Below, in pieces: positions 44,220 through 56,868 of a DNA stretch of 64,000 bases. A program made the translations under genes and the position numbers. The stretch comes from Agaricus subrufescens (Eukaryota; Basidiomycota; Agaricomycetes; Agaricales; Agaricaceae): assembly GCA_029945375.1 (NCBI GenBank), contig CM057060.1, positions 3,472,001 to 3,536,000 on the forward strand, given 5' to 3'. The notes under the pieces were generated by a model. That model had not been told where the DNA came from. It did not search any database and saw only the letters and a list, made by a program, of their open reading frames with translations. How positions within the stretch are numbered: position 1 is the first letter of the stretch; the number at the start of each line of letters is the position of its first letter.

Positions 44220-46627
44220 TTAGGTGTCGCTGATTTGCAATTCGGCGAGCTCTTTCCTAATGGCCGCTTCTCCCTCCATCTTCTTAAATTGGGTTGTCTC
44301 AAGCCGTTCTCCCCTCTTCGCCTTCTCTTTCAACTCCTCGATTGCTTTCAACTGTGACGGAATATAAGTTGACAAACCAAATCGAAACGAAGAAGAAATA
44401 ATTACCTTTTTGTTCAGATTCCTGACCCTCTTGGCGATAGAGTCCAAGGAAGCATCAGCACCGGGTGTGGTAGGGGAAGAGGGCTCGACGACTTCAGGAG
44501 GGGGAGGCTGGGGAGGCTGAGCAACTTGCTGTTGCTGTTGTTCACGCTGAGCTTGATTTTGAGCCTTCTTTCCTTTCGGCGTGCCGTTCGCGTTCCCATT
44601 CTGCTGAACATTATCACCATTCGCCGGATCACCCTCTTTATTTTTCGGTCCCTTCTTCTTTTTCTTCTTATTATCATTATCAGGACCACCACCCGCAGCA
44701 GGTGGCGGTGCACCAGGGACGTGCCTCCTTCCGTATCCACCACCACCATCTCCGTTATACCCACCTCCATACCCAGGCGCACCAGGTGGAGCCGGACTCC
44801 TACTATATTGCCGCGAAGGTGTATTGGCGCCACTCCCACCCGGACTAGGATTCAGACTACGGCTGGGCAAACCACCTTCATCCTCCCGTTTATAGATCGC
44901 CGGCGTCGCCAGACCACGAGCACCAGGAGGTCTATAAGCTCCAGCAGTTTTGACTCCAGTCGTAGGTTTCCTCTGCGTTTTCTCCCATTCCTTCACGCTC
45001 TCACTCGGTTCAGGAGCAACCGGAATTTGATTGGGAAAAGGAGGGACACTTTCGACAGGAGAAGGTCTCCAACCTGTTTGGTATAGCTCCTCGATCATTC
45101 TGACGTGTACAAGTGGTCCGGTGCAATGCCATATCTTGATGCCGTTATCAACACGAAGTCGAGGAGATAATGTGGCTGTCAGAAGGAAACGACCATCGGG
45201 GGACCAATCACAGTGGGAGGTATTTGGGGCATCGATTGTGGTGACTTTATTAAGGGTTCGACGATCAAAGATGTCGATTTTACCAGCAAGGTTACCGAAA
45301 CCTGCTAGCAGGATGAGACGACCTTGAGGGTTGAAGGAGATGTAGTTGCAAGGCGATGAACCAAAATCGTGGAGTGTGCGAACACGTTGGTCGAATATCA
45401 TAGTCTTAGCAGGCATGTCTGATCTCAATCAGTGGGGTGAGCATGAAGAGGACGCGGGGAGGGCTCACATCCATACACGACTCCAAATTCTTTCGAATTC
45501 GGGCTCCAATTGAAGTCGTGGATTGGACCTTCCTTGTCCAAGGTGACTCGGCAGTCGAAATTGCCGGCAGCACTGAGCAGGTACATGCCTGTCTCGCCAT
45601 AATAGCTCTTGTTAGAATTGTCGACCTCGGTCTGGGTTAGTAGTAACACCTGAGTACCCAATGTATTCCATTTTATCTGGGCACGGTCGGCTTTGAAGAA
45701 GGTTTTTTGGCAGGTAGGTGGCCCGTTGAGTACGAGCAGGTTGTATATCTTGATACTCGCGGGCTGACCCTAAATTAGGGGTTAATGGTATGAGCGCGAG
45801 CAGAAGATCGGGAAATACGGCTTGCCTTTTTTTCGGCAAGGAAAACGGCGATGGAAGGGTTCAGGCCCGGGCTTAGGGCCACACTAGTCGCCCCCTCGAC
45901 TCTCAATTTGTCTACGACCCCCTTGGCCCACTCAGCAGGTCTGAAGACCTGAATCTCGGGTCCGACGAGCCGGATGGCATGGGACTCTGAGATTGTATAC
46001 TGCAGGTCCCAGCCCTCCTGCGATTTTTGGGTGAATGCGATGAGCTCCTGACCAGTGGAGACCGACCAGACGCGGAGATTCTTGTGCTGCGAGCCATCCT
46101 CGAACTTGACTATAGGTACTTTAATAACAAAAATCGCGGAACAAGGGCTTGTTTAGACGGTACCTGGCCGCTCCCAGGTCGAGAGGTAGGTGGCCCGAGG
46201 GGAGAAACTCAGCTCGACAATGTTGGGGAGGGGGAGCTCCTGTAGGAGTTGGGCACCTTCTGCCTGGAATATCCGGACGCTGAGAGGTGTGCCGTCAGTT
46301 GGGGATGAGACGAATGAAAACTCGTGTGACCGCGAGATACGAGAGATAATCAGGCCCATCGGTCCACGAGGACGCAACGAGGGATCGGCGGTAGGCAACT
46401 CACCTCGTTGGAAGGGCGTAGGCGTACAGACGACCGTCTGCGCTGTATGTATACGTGCGGGCAGACTCGCTGGGAGCGGCAAAGCCGGCGACAAAAGCAT
46501 AGTCGGGGCTCCCGGCGACGAGGCCAAGAGACTTTTGCGCACGGACTGCGGGGGGAGAAAGTGAGAAGAGAAAAGGGGAAAGCAGAAGAAACGCACAGGC
46601 ATACTGCTGGGAGACGGGGGCGGCCAT
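44220..46627 (-). CDS. eIF2A: Eukaryotic translation initiation factor 2A
   Basis: Exons in transcript order: 46627-46597, 46545-46404, 46279-46164, 46118-45826, 45769-45469, 45418-44406, 44351-44220; 675 residues in frame. eIF2A binds the 40S subunit and supports Met-tRNA delivery independently of eIF2. The N-terminal ~430 residues form the WD-type propeller: SADGRLYAYALPT, PNIVELSFSPRATYLSTWER, LRVWSVSTGQELIAF, HDFNWSPNSKEFGVVYG, FGSSPCNYISFNPQGRLILL, FGNLAGKIDIFDRRTL, TSHCDWSPDGRFLLTATLSP and NGIKIWHCTG. A Pro/Gly/Gln-rich, Lys-rich linker (KKKKKKGPKNKEG) and a C-terminal charged helix (LKAIEELKEKAKRGERLE) follow. Intron 4 has a GC donor (AAG/GCAAGC at 45825). Single-copy housekeeping gene. 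Confidence 0.95.
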
Positions 46628-48949
46628 GGGACGAAGCAAGCTAATGCCTCGCACTCAACCTGTGCCCGCAAAATTCGCCATCTTTTCCTATGTTTGATCC
46701 TATTGTCGCCGCATAGCCACAGCACAGCCACACCAAACCACGAGCTTCAACCCGCCGAGGCCGCACTGAACGATAAATCTTACAAGGGAGCCGGATCATC
46801 CGGATGGCAGAGGTGGTTGATAACTGACTTGCCCCGTATTTTCAGTCATTGGGCGAAATGACGGTGTACGACTGCTCCATGCAGTATAAAGGGTAGCCTG
46901 GAAATTTGAAGGGGATAGAATTACCCAACATTCACCGCCGCCGTAATTGCAACAGGCACCGTTCCTGATCTACTACCTCGGTGTCAAACCTCTTGGCTCC
47001 AGCATGGAAGTCACATTCGATATGAGCAAAGTTCGGACCTCGAGGAAACACCCTTTTTATACAAGGATATATTAGCAGCTCCTTTAACCAGTTCACGAAA
47101 GCATTTTACACCAATAAACCACAAGAGGCGGCTCGATCAGGTACAAGCCGTTGGATGGTCAGGGTGCATGGGTCCGGGGTGGCTAGGCTGGTAATGCGGC
47201 GGCGCTCTACTACCTTCTGTTCCGGCGGGAACTCTAAAGCCTACGCCCTCGGGGCTCACTTCGGATCTTTAATGCATCGGAGTTTGCATGCTGTCGTAAG
47301 CTGAGTCTTTAACCTGAGTGGGAGTTGTAAGCAACTAATCATGAACATCAGTGTTTTCCGATCCTTGTCCAACAAAGAGGTATTATGGCACTGTATTGGA
47401 GAAGCTCGGTTGAGTTTTCTCTTTTCTTTTGCAATCTTTTATTTTGAAAACACGAGGTACCGAAGTTTCGCCTGAAGACTGTAACTCCTTGTGATGGTGC
47501 AAAATTAAGCGCGTTGATTGTTCGTTGTCCGTTGATTGAGCTCTCTGATGCCTTGATCAACGCTATTTTAACTGGACCCTTAGAAGCCGATTACGATAAT
47601 CCGACATGCTCTCTACAGAGCAGCGGCGGCTGATGTCTCATTCGATTTCGGCAAGTGGGAGACCTCAAGGACCCGGTGCTTGAGGTAGTATTCAGGTAAG
47701 CATGGGAAGTTTTTGCATCAGCTGAGCTTGGAGAACCATTCCAACACGTCATGCATTCGCTAGCTGTCGAGTTGTGCTGCGCCATCGTGAACATGTTATT
47801 GGAGGTAACACCAGTAAACACCAGGTTCGTTGTTTTTGATGACATTCTAAACTTGACGCGGACAAAGTTGATACTAGGAGCTGTGGAAGACCATGACAAG
47901 TAAGCAAATGTTAAGGATGATACAGATTGGTTATCAAACTAAATGCTCCTTTATTCGGGGAATTTTGGTTACCCGGGGGCTGTACAACTAACGTTGAAAA
48001 GTGTAAGCGTATTTGTTGCGTCTTGTTGACGACATGTGGCTAATAATTTTGGTTTCTTTTAATCTAGCTCTTCATGTTCGTGGTGGGATGGCTTAAGCTT
48101 CACTCATCTGTCCAAGATCATCAATGGCGGCTGAGAGCTGATACTAATGATGAGCGGAATAGTGGCTTCAGCGCCGACCCAGATGTAAATAGTTGGAAAC
48201 ATACCCATTACTTGTGAACAGCAGAGCCACGTTTTCTGTCGGGAACGATGGGCGGAGAAGGGAGAAGAAGTCTTGCTACGTTTCTTCTCCACCTGAGGTA
48301 AGAGGGCAAGAACTCATTCACACCCTACTACGCACTGGGGAAGCCCCAATTCAGTAATTCAACACTGCAGTCCCGATGTTCCAGAGTTCAGTAGGGATTT
48401 AGAGTCTCTGGAAGCGATTGGCTGTTTCATGTTTGAATTAAGTTGCAAGTGATCGGCTCAACGTAGTTTAACTGGCAGCACCTCAAGCATCCTTGAGACG
48501 CTTCGATTGATGCACCACACCCTCAACATTTTAAGGCCCATGGGAGCTGAAGTTGATAATGATCAACTTTCCTGTCAAACTCTCGAGCCTGGGAAAAACC
48601 CAAATAACCCTCCCTTCCGATGTGGACTTTGTGCCAACCAATACTGAGCCTGAGTACGTCCTTTCCCGTTCATCTAATTGTACTTGACTGAGGACACAGG
48701 AGGTGTATTCGCTGGTCCTACACACTTTATAGAGGTCCCGAGGCAGTGGATCACGGGTCATGGTGTCAAATACAGTTATCAACAACTCCCGATGAGGTAA
48801 ATTGATCCTAAATCCGACTTTTGAAGATCCCGGACCCTAATTTTCTTCGCCCCAACTTCATACCACCTGTAGATCCAGGTCACCGCGTAAGAATCATTCA
48901 TTGTTCTGGTCGGGAAGAAGCAATTAAACTCTCACTACTAAAAACCCAG
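46628..48949. other. Long intergenic stretch, mostly featureless
   Basis: About 2.3 kb with only short frames. The last few hundred bases may hold older parts of the GMC relic that follows, but no block is convincing enough to call. Confidence 0.45.
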
Positions 48950-49245
48950 GTGGAGAACTGACAATTAACTCCGCCGACTAACACAACTCTCCGGGAATCA
49001 CTCTCGCATTCCTTCCTACCGCAGTCGAAGTGGCAGCGGCGCGTGACGTGTACAGAAGCGTTCGAAAATTCTTCGCTGAAAAATCATGAGAAGGGTACAT
49101 CATGTCTGATATACACCCGTCTGCGGGTGCCGAGTCGGATGACGGACTTGATGTTTTTCATCAGTGGCAATTTTATCATTTTTTGTTGGCCCCCAGTTTC
49201 TACAGCGAAGATGTCCATTAACGGACAGACCATGCAGTTGTTAAA
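48950..49245 (+). pseudogene. GMC oxidoreductase relic
   Basis: The stretch encodes remains of the C-terminal part of a GMC flavoenzyme close to the intact gene at 51.6-53.9 kb. It begins with GGELTINSAD (intact gene: GGSVSIGSNN). AAARDVYRSVRKFFAEK (intact: AARDVIKNVRKFFAAK), EGYIMSDIHPSAGAESDDGLD (here quoted to DDG; intact: EGYIVSESAPSAGIESDD) and PVSTAKMS (intact: PVGTATMS) follow. The conserved Trp before EGY is a TGA stop, an in-frame stop lies upstream after NSAD, and the frame shifts before PVSTAKMS. The active-site His of HPVGTA is lost. The copy is clearly dead. Confidence 0.82.
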
Positions 49246-51595
49246 CCAGTTTTGAGGGCTAAGGGTGAACCGGGATCGGGAACAGTGGTAATGCATTGAC
49301 AATGGTGATTACAATCAATTATGCCTCCTCCCACGACCGTATGTGAGGATAAAAACCCTAGTTGGGCACAAGTATGCACCGGCATATCGAGCTTGGCAGA
49401 GCTTACCGCGGACATGATTGAGCAACATTGGACAAGCGGAACTGCTGAGAGGGTCGGTGATAGCTCAAGCCATATGATCTCAATCGCTTCATACGGGGAG
49501 CTGAGTGCGCAAAGACTTTTCTTTTTGGTCAAGCCAGTATCGAGCGGTAATATTACTTGGCCTGTCATCTTAATAGATTGTTTTGAAGCGATGCAGCATG
49601 AAAGAATATTTTCGTCAATTCCCGAGGAGTCGGGGAGAGGTCCCTTGTGAACCAGTGCCTCAATAGCTGCCGATGAACCAATATTATTTGCATCGATTTC
49701 GGTGACAAGCTCGGTGAACAATCTGTTATGTGAGAAGATCACCTACATGGGGCATCAAGCGGATTTCACGGATCAAATTATGAAAAATTTATCGGAAAAT
49801 CACGACCACAGTCTGCATGGGAAGAATGGGCTTCGGGAAAATTGTACCCAAGCTGACGATATGGATACGTCAATGCATTCATCTTTGAAATGTTCTCATG
49901 TCACACTTCGCCCATCACCTACAGTCGATAGGGCCACGACTGATCATGAAATCAAATAAGTTCACGAAGGTTGCTAGCATAACGTGGGGTTTGATAAGTC
50001 TAAACAGAGACGAAACTGGAAATTTCAAAGATTTATGTCGGCCTTGCTCCGTAAGGCAAGGATACGGCAAGCTCATAATTAACCATCTTATCACCTGAAA
50101 AATTCGAACTGTTCCTCAGGTTGTCTACCATATGGAGTTCCGATGGCTGTAACTACTTTGAACCCGTTCCGGCAACAATTATACGAGAGCTAATAAGGTA
50201 CAAAGGCTTGGAGCTCTTTGAGACAGCATGTTGCTTAGGTGTTTCTCGAAAAGATGTAGTGTACCATGAGGTGACACTAATAGCGGGTTAGGGGCTATTA
50301 CTACTCTCCCCTTGCAGATCTCCCATCGAGGGTACATAACCGGAGCGGACGGTTCGATGCATATGAAAATACAGTCGTTAAGTATGCCGGATGTGCGTTG
50401 ATGGCTTTCTTCTTCACGTTATGCAACCGCACGGCGGATGGAGAATGATAAATGAATAAAATGTGTTTTCATCAAGCGATGACTACTTGCGTGGGCGATA
50501 CAAGCCGGAAATAAGACGTTGTACGATACTGGACTATTGGGGTCAGGGGCGTGAGCCTAGTTAGCGAAGGCCCGAGTCGGGCACTCCCAGTAGTTACACT
50601 GAGGACATGCCGCTGCCCGAATCAGCCCGCATCTAAGTTCCGCCACTTCTCATTGGGGCGTATTGAATAAGGGGTGAGAAATATGTCTGTGACTCCGGGT
50701 AAAAGCCTCATTGGCCATAGGCATACGTACGGACTCCGGGTCAGCGAAGTGGGTGGGGACGTCGAGTTGAACGCCGTGGAACCACGAAGAGTGGAAAAAT
50801 GCCTTAAGTCCGTATTGTTGTATGATTATGATCGCCTGTCCGATAAGATCTGATGGCGCGATCTTCCGCTTAACTTAATCACGTAAAGCGTAAATCTGTT
50901 TACTTCTGATCACGGGTTGTTTTTCCATTAAGAAGTTAATCATAGCGTGCAATATCTCATCCAACCTCATTCTTTAAGAAGGCATAGCCGCAGCTCGATT
51001 GATTCTCTCATGAGAACCTATTGAGGTTTAGTGTGTCACCCACATTGGCATGGCGACGAAGACTTCACGAAGTGCTAGATGCCCGGTGAACAATGAGTGT
51101 TTTTGATGGTAATGAGCATTGGGGACTTCGTCATTCTCAGGTTGACGCATACGGTCGATTCTTTCACCATGCTCCTCACCTTGACCGGGTGCCATTGACC
51201 TGGGGTCGAAATTCAGGTGATTCCATTCTAATTGATCCCGCCGGGTGGCTATCTTTCAACACGAGAGAAGCCATTGATGCCGGTAGTGGTGATAGAGATT
51301 ATATCTCTCATAGGACGTTTTCATGGCCGGTGAGTAGACTCATCGATGATTTTCCTCTGGAGAACAAGCAGTCAAAATTCCTTTCACGTGGAAGACGAGT
51401 TAATTCGCTCGAACTATTCCGAACGAAGGTAATTCAAATGTCAAATTGTTCACTTCCATGAGGAAGATCCCTGTCATCGAAGTTGGCCCCATTCTAACGG
51501 CATCTCCAAGTCAGGGTAAATCTTGCGGTATTGTAGAACCGAGCAAATTCTCTTACCCTAATCTTGAGAGGCCGATGGTGCCCGAAGATCCCTGG
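49246..51595. other. Intergenic, with one ORF-dense patch
   Basis: At 49218-49742 both strands are open for long stretches (174 codons minus, 109 codons plus at 49321-49650), but neither translation shows a family I recognise. The rest, to the GMC promoter, shows no supported gene; a frame at 51093-51461 (+) is of unknown meaning. Confidence 0.4.
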
Positions 51596-51602
51596 TATAA
51601 AA
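51596..51602 (+). promoter_or_regulatory. TATA box of the GMC oxidoreductase gene
   Basis: TATAAAA lies 42 nt before the ATG at 51644, a good match to the consensus in a position expected for a short-leader, inducible gene. Confidence 0.6.
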
Positions 51603-51643
51603 ACGCTTCGAAATTTTTCGTGAACCAGTCAGTTCTGGCGATC

Positions 51644-53901
51644 ATGCCCAGCTTACATGCTTTGTTTGTACTGAGCATCTTAATCTCTTCGGGTCTATGT
51701 GCTATATATCAAGAACTTACTGATTTAAAGCAAAACGAATATGATTTTGTGATTGTAGGAGGTCAGTACTGCATCTTCTCACCTCCCTTGGAGACTCCTA
51801 ACGTCTTTGCGCATTCTCAGGAGGGACTGCAGGTGTTGCTCTTGCTAGTCGACTCACGGAAGTATCGAGCTTTGAAGTTTTGGTTATCGAAGCAGGGCCA
51901 AGGTGCGCTTGATAACTGAATACCCTCCCAAGATTTAGTCAACGCCTTTTTTCTTTCTTTTGTACAGTGACCAAGGAATCCTCGATGTTTCGGTCCCATT
52001 TTTGAGTCCCAATTTGCAGAGATCCGCCTATGATTGGAACTTTACGACAGTCCCTATGCCATTTGCTGACAATCGATCAGTGATCTTCCCTCGTGGACGT
52101 ATTCTTGGAGGTAGTAGTAGCATCAGTAAGTGCCGAACGTGTTACGTTTGACATGTGGTCCTGATGGTAACGCCAGATTTGATGGTTTATACACGTGGAA
52201 CTGCCGACGATTATAACAGATGGGCGCGTGTGACGGGTGATAACGGCTGGTCATGGAACAAAGTCTTTCCTTATTTCCTGAAGGTATATTTCCTTTCCTT
52301 TGTTACATGGCAGGCGACTGAGTATATTGTAGCATGAGCGGTTCATGCAACCCACAGGTGGTATGAATATTACCGGAGATTTTAACCCATCTATTCATGG
52401 TTATGACGGGCCGATTCGTGTCTCCTTACCCAACGACTTCCAAAAGAAATTCGATGTCAAGTTTTTCGAAGCTGCAGATGAACTTGGTGGTGATTTCAAG
52501 TTCAATATCGACATGAATAGCGGGAATCCTCTTGGTTCCAGTGAGTGTTTCGAGTGTAGATCGTACTATGTGTTGAACTTAGGCTATCTATAAAGCATGG
52601 ATGCAAGCCACACAAGGTGGTGGCGAGAGGAGCTCTGCTACGGGCTATCTTTCGTCATCAGTACTGGCGCGGAAGAACCTCCATATTGTACTTAACACAA
52701 CAGTGGCACGAGTCAAACGATCCAGTAATTCACACTCCAATGGCCCAGAGTTTGATACTGTTGAAGCTCATGGAAACAGTAAGCTCCTTCACACGCTCAC
52801 AGTGCTTTGCTTATTCTGTCTCAACAGGTCCCAATACACGCTTCTTCAAAGCGACTAAAGAGCTCATAATTTCAGGAGGTTCCATCAGTACACCACATAT
52901 ACTTTTCCATTCCGGGATTGGAGATTCTAAACTACTGAAGTCGGTTGGGATTGACCCCGTTTTCGATATGCCGAGCCTTGGGAGAAATCTATCAGACCAT
53001 CCCCGCTTACAGATAGATTTTGCGGCAAATAATACTGAACCAAAGTGCGTTTTTGCTAGTATTTCTAAATTTTCTATGAATGAACGCGTTCCAATTTCCA
53101 GTGTTCTAGCTGATTCAACTCTCTTTGGGAAGGCGTTGGGTCAGTGGAATGACTCGAGGACTGGTCCTCTGTCGAATACAGTCATTAATAATCTCATATG
53201 GGGTCGAGTTCCATCGAATTTGATTTCCGAGGATTCCACCGCCGGTCCTAACACTCCTCATTGGGAAATCATACCAGCTGTGAATTTGGGACCAGTACCC
53301 GAAGAACATGTTTTCGTCTTTATGGGCGTTGTCAGTCCAGCCTCTCGTGAGTAATCTGCTACCTTCATCAGCGAGAATGGAGAGAGAGACTTACCGCCAA
53401 ATATAGGTGGATCTGTATCCATCGGGTCCAACAACCCATTTGATCCTCCTTTAATTGATCCGGGATTCTTCTCGAACCCGGTCGACCTTGTAGCAGCGCG
53501 TGATGTCATTAAAAATGTTCGCAAGTTCTTCGCTGCGAAGACTTGGGAGGGGTATATAGTATCAGAATCAGCCCCCTCTGCAGGCATTGAATCGGATGAT
53601 GACCTGGATGCTTTTATTAGAAGCAACGTAGAATCCCTTGTGCACCCTGTCGGCACAGCAACCATGTCACCGAAGGGAGCGAAATACGGTGTTGTGGATC
53701 CGGATATGAAGGTGAAGGGTATTAAAGGAATGAGGATTGTGGATGCATCTGTAATTGTGAGTATAATCGAGTCTGCTTCCTTCCTCAGAATCTGTCTGAT
53801 GGAGATTGAAGCCTTTCGTTCCCGCTGGTCATAATCAAGCACCTGTATATGTGGTTGCTGAGCGTGCAGCAGACTTGATTAAGAGAGACTGGGGACATTG
53901 A
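51644..53901 (+). CDS. Secreted GMC oxidoreductase (aryl-alcohol oxidase-like, AA3_2)
   Basis: Ten exons: 51644-51761, 51821-51902, 51968-52125, 52177-52283, 52333-52540, 52596-52778, 52828-53044, 53102-53346, 53407-53756, 53812-53901; about 585 residues in frame. The signal peptide is MPSLHALFVLSILISSGLCA. The FAD dinucleotide fold reads YDFVIVGGGTAGVALASRLT ending in LVIEAGP. Signature 1 is FPRGRILGGSSSINLMVYTR. Other blocks are WARVTGDNGWSWNKVFPYFL, LIISGGSISTPHILFHSGIG (signature 2) and LGRNLSDHP. The active-site His is in HPVGTATMSP, and the second catalytic position lies in FVPAGHNQAPVYVVAERAAD. Such enzymes oxidise aryl or other alcohols or sugars and supply H2O2 or redox equivalents for lignocellulose breakdown. 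The exact substrate is not readable from sequence. A dead partial copy lies 2.4 kb upstream. Confidence 0.94.
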
Positions 53902-55119
53902 TGTTGAAACGAGGACGATAGATTCTGAAGGACTTGTATAAGGAGCGGAGTTGAAGAGGTCTAATTTGTGCCCTGTTTATTTTCATGATTATTGCCTAGG
54001 ATTGCTTGTGCTGTATATAATACTTAATATGATCATTTTGGAATGTATAAAGGTGTCGGATAAAAACAACCTGAAAAGATTGTCCTATCCGAGTGGAGCA
54101 CCAAGCGAGGAATAAGTAAAGTATTGTAAAGATTTGTAACTGCTATTAGAACAATTTATCGTGAGAATAATCGAAGTTCTGTGTTCTATGTTTGTCATAG
54201 AGCGAGTGCGACCATGTGTTAAACGTTGAAACATGCAACTGCTCGATTAAGCTCAGGTGAATAGACCCATGTGTTCTATTCTCCTTTAATTTTGTCTTCG
54301 ATTCTGACTGTCCTCTGCGAAATGTCCCAGTCCTTATAATACGCGATAACTCTCCGCAGGCAATGTTTTGTTCCTACGTTTCATTCAGATAAAAATGGTT
54401 CTTGCCCGACAAACTGATGGATATGGATGGACGAATGCCACCAGCGGATCTTAAAATCAGAGCATACGTAAATCTTTTGACATCCCCCACAGAAGTCGTT
54501 TGTATGTATGATTCATTAGCCTTGAGTTCGGGACCATTAGAATATATTAACTTACGATGACGATGATTTGATGCATCCAAAATTAGTGATTCGGGAGATG
54601 CGTTGAATCATGAGCCTGGGATAATGAAAAATGCAGCGTGGTGATGGTCACGACATTCTGGCCGTGTGAGCCAGAAAAAGGAAGGATACTACAATTGTAG
54701 CCAAGAGTCTTCTAGATGGTAGTAAAGTTTCGCATTGTAGTACTCCACTGAGATGGGGGTCAATTCCCATCACTTCCCAACTACTCCTCTGGGCCACGAA
54801 TCCTCATTGGTTCTTTGCGTGGGTAATAAGACAAATTTGTTCTGGTTTAATTTGAATAGTCAATGAATGCGGTGTTAGAACATGATTAATAGGTCTAAGT
54901 TCATCGATATCAATATGTCCACGTTGAAGCCTAACTTCAAATGGAAGATGCACTTCTGCTTCTTTCACTGACGTTTCCATGAAGGCCGAGATGTTTCTAT
55001 TCATCGTATTGGCTTAAGGTCAAATTGCGCGGTTACAACATTTGGACAGATGTCAGCAATATACAGCAATATATAATCGGGTCAAGAGTACAAATCAAAG
55101 ATTTAGGTTATGTACAGTT
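53902..55119. other. Intergenic between convergent genes
   Basis: 3' flanks of the GMC gene and of the minus-strand DUF6593-like gene. No further gene is recognised in about 1.2 kb. Confidence 0.5.
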
Positions 55120-55790
55120 TCACGTAGCTGATACAATGGCAGCACCTATCTCGATACCAGCGCCACCGAACTCTCCCCTGTTATTATTTTGACGCTGCTT
55201 CTGAAAGTATACGAACGTCATGATAATCTCGTCGAGTATTGGCGCACAGCTATCGTCGATATCTAGCGAAGCAGGCCTGCCTTTGATGAACCGGCCAAAT
55301 GAGCTCTTTCCTTCCCAAAACTTGGCAACTGGCTTTTTAGTTCCATCCTTTCTAAACATCTGAACCAAATAATCACCAATGCATGTCAATCTTAATTCTG
55401 GTTAACCTGTTCACTTACCTTCAAATGACTTCCCTCCAACTTCCAATAATATTCTCTGCCATCTGCAGCTCTGAAGACGGACCTGAAGGACAAGATTACT
55501 GAGCACCTTGCGTGAGTTGCTGACAATTTAATTTGGGCTTACTTGGGATTCAACCATCCTTCGTTCCGGAACAACTTGTCAAGGGGCACCTCCGTGTTGT
55601 TAAAACGAAAGAGGGTTGGCTTGAATGTATGGAATTCGACTTCTGCATACAGGGTGAAGCTTTCGTGGCCGACAGCCTTTCTCAGAGCTGTGACTCCGGA
55701 TCTTGATTTGTCGACTTTGTAAAGAGCTTGGCCAGCATCTGTCGAATAAAGGCTATCTCTTGGATTGCGAGAGGAGAGCATGAGACGCAT
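55120..55790 (-). CDS. DUF6593-like protein, compact copy
   Basis: Exons 55790-55543, 55482-55419, 55359-55120; 183 residues. Order of conserved blocks: MRLMLSSRNPRDSLYSTDAG, LYKVDKSRSGVTALRKAVG, YAEVEFHTFKPTLFRFNN, LDKLFRNEGWLNPK, REYYWKLEGSHLK, then FRKDGTKKPVAKF, GRFIKGRPASLDIDDSC and LDEIIMTFVYFQKQRQNN. It lacks the acidic insert present in the copies at 23.7, 61.1 and 62.9 kb. Exon lengths (248, 64, 240 nt) are the same as those of the next copy at 56.9 kb, showing that these two form a subgroup. The Gly/Ala-rich end (GEFGGAGIEIGAA) is variable between copies. Function unknown; no targeting signal seen. Confidence 0.87.
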
Positions 55791-56868
55791 TCTGAAGCGA
55801 AGGTTAGCAGGGACTACTCAGAACAAGTTATAAGGCACTGCGTGATCATTCCTTAGGACTTAGGTGTTACAGATCTCCGCAGCTTGCTGATAAGCATATG
55901 TCACTTAGCTTGTAGTCCAGACGCAATGCGCGGTGAGGATTCGGCGACGTTGATCAAGCAGTGTTACAGAGCTTGTTCGTCCGGAACTATCCGTTTCATA
56001 TCTATTTTACCGCTGTTCGGACCCTGAATGATTCCATGCGACGCCTCTCACGCGCGTTATCGGAGTAGAATTGACTCCGGGAAGCGAGAGGATATAAATA
56101 ATTTTGTCACAAGCTGAAGTTTGATGGCTAACTTATCATTCTACAGCGATTCAAAGTGACTTGAATGTCAGGAATCCGTAGTTGAAGAAGTATCTGTCTG
56201 ACGGTGATGATCGACTTGTGTATGCAACGCTCATAACTCGTCACCTTTACATTGGCATTGCTGAGGGCTCGGTATCGTCGAACCTCGCAATAAGAATAAT
56301 AAGATGTGAGTGTCATGCATTAAGCGTGTCACTGGGCGCCATGGTCGTGATTGTTTTGCCATTCCGAAAACGAACTTCGTGACCTGTACTCAGGACGTCA
56401 TAGGTAATCAGACTAGATCTCTGGGTATCTGGGTTAATCATTTAGTTGCCTTCATGCGTTCGGGGCGCGTTCTCAAGTTGTGTCTTGACCTTCGGGGATT
56501 GCTTTATGTCCAGTAAAAGTAGCGACAAGAAGTAATTAAAATTTCCAGGCCCATCGCTTCAACGCCCAATCCTCTACAGCTGTTTTTCGCGTTGTTAATT
56601 CGCCCCCACCTTACCATGTTACCGTCCGGTCTTCAAAGCAGACTCATTAGTTTGACACCAATATGCGCGACGTCAAGCCGTCCCTTAATCAGCGATTTAT
56701 TTTGTTAAGTTACCGTAAGTCAAGGTCAAAAATGTACTGAGCGCTAGTTCCCTCCAGGCTTTTGCCGTCACAGTGTATTGACAAAAGACTACCGCGGTTG
56801 AGTAACATGTGACTAGTTGGAAGACAGGATGGGATCTTTCTATCAGAATAATAAACTTCATCAGTGCT
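55791..56868. other. Intergenic spacer between DUF6593-like genes
   Basis: No gene recognised. Only short frames without family features. Confidence 0.5.

Noticed and set aside
44526..45086. 186-codon plus-strand frame antisense to eIF2A
   Set aside because: It mirrors the Gly/Pro/Lys-rich linker of eIF2A and gives an Arg/Leu/Ile-rich artefact translation.
51093..51461. 122-codon plus-strand frame upstream of the GMC gene
   Set aside because: No family features and no paralog in the window; cannot be supported as a gene.
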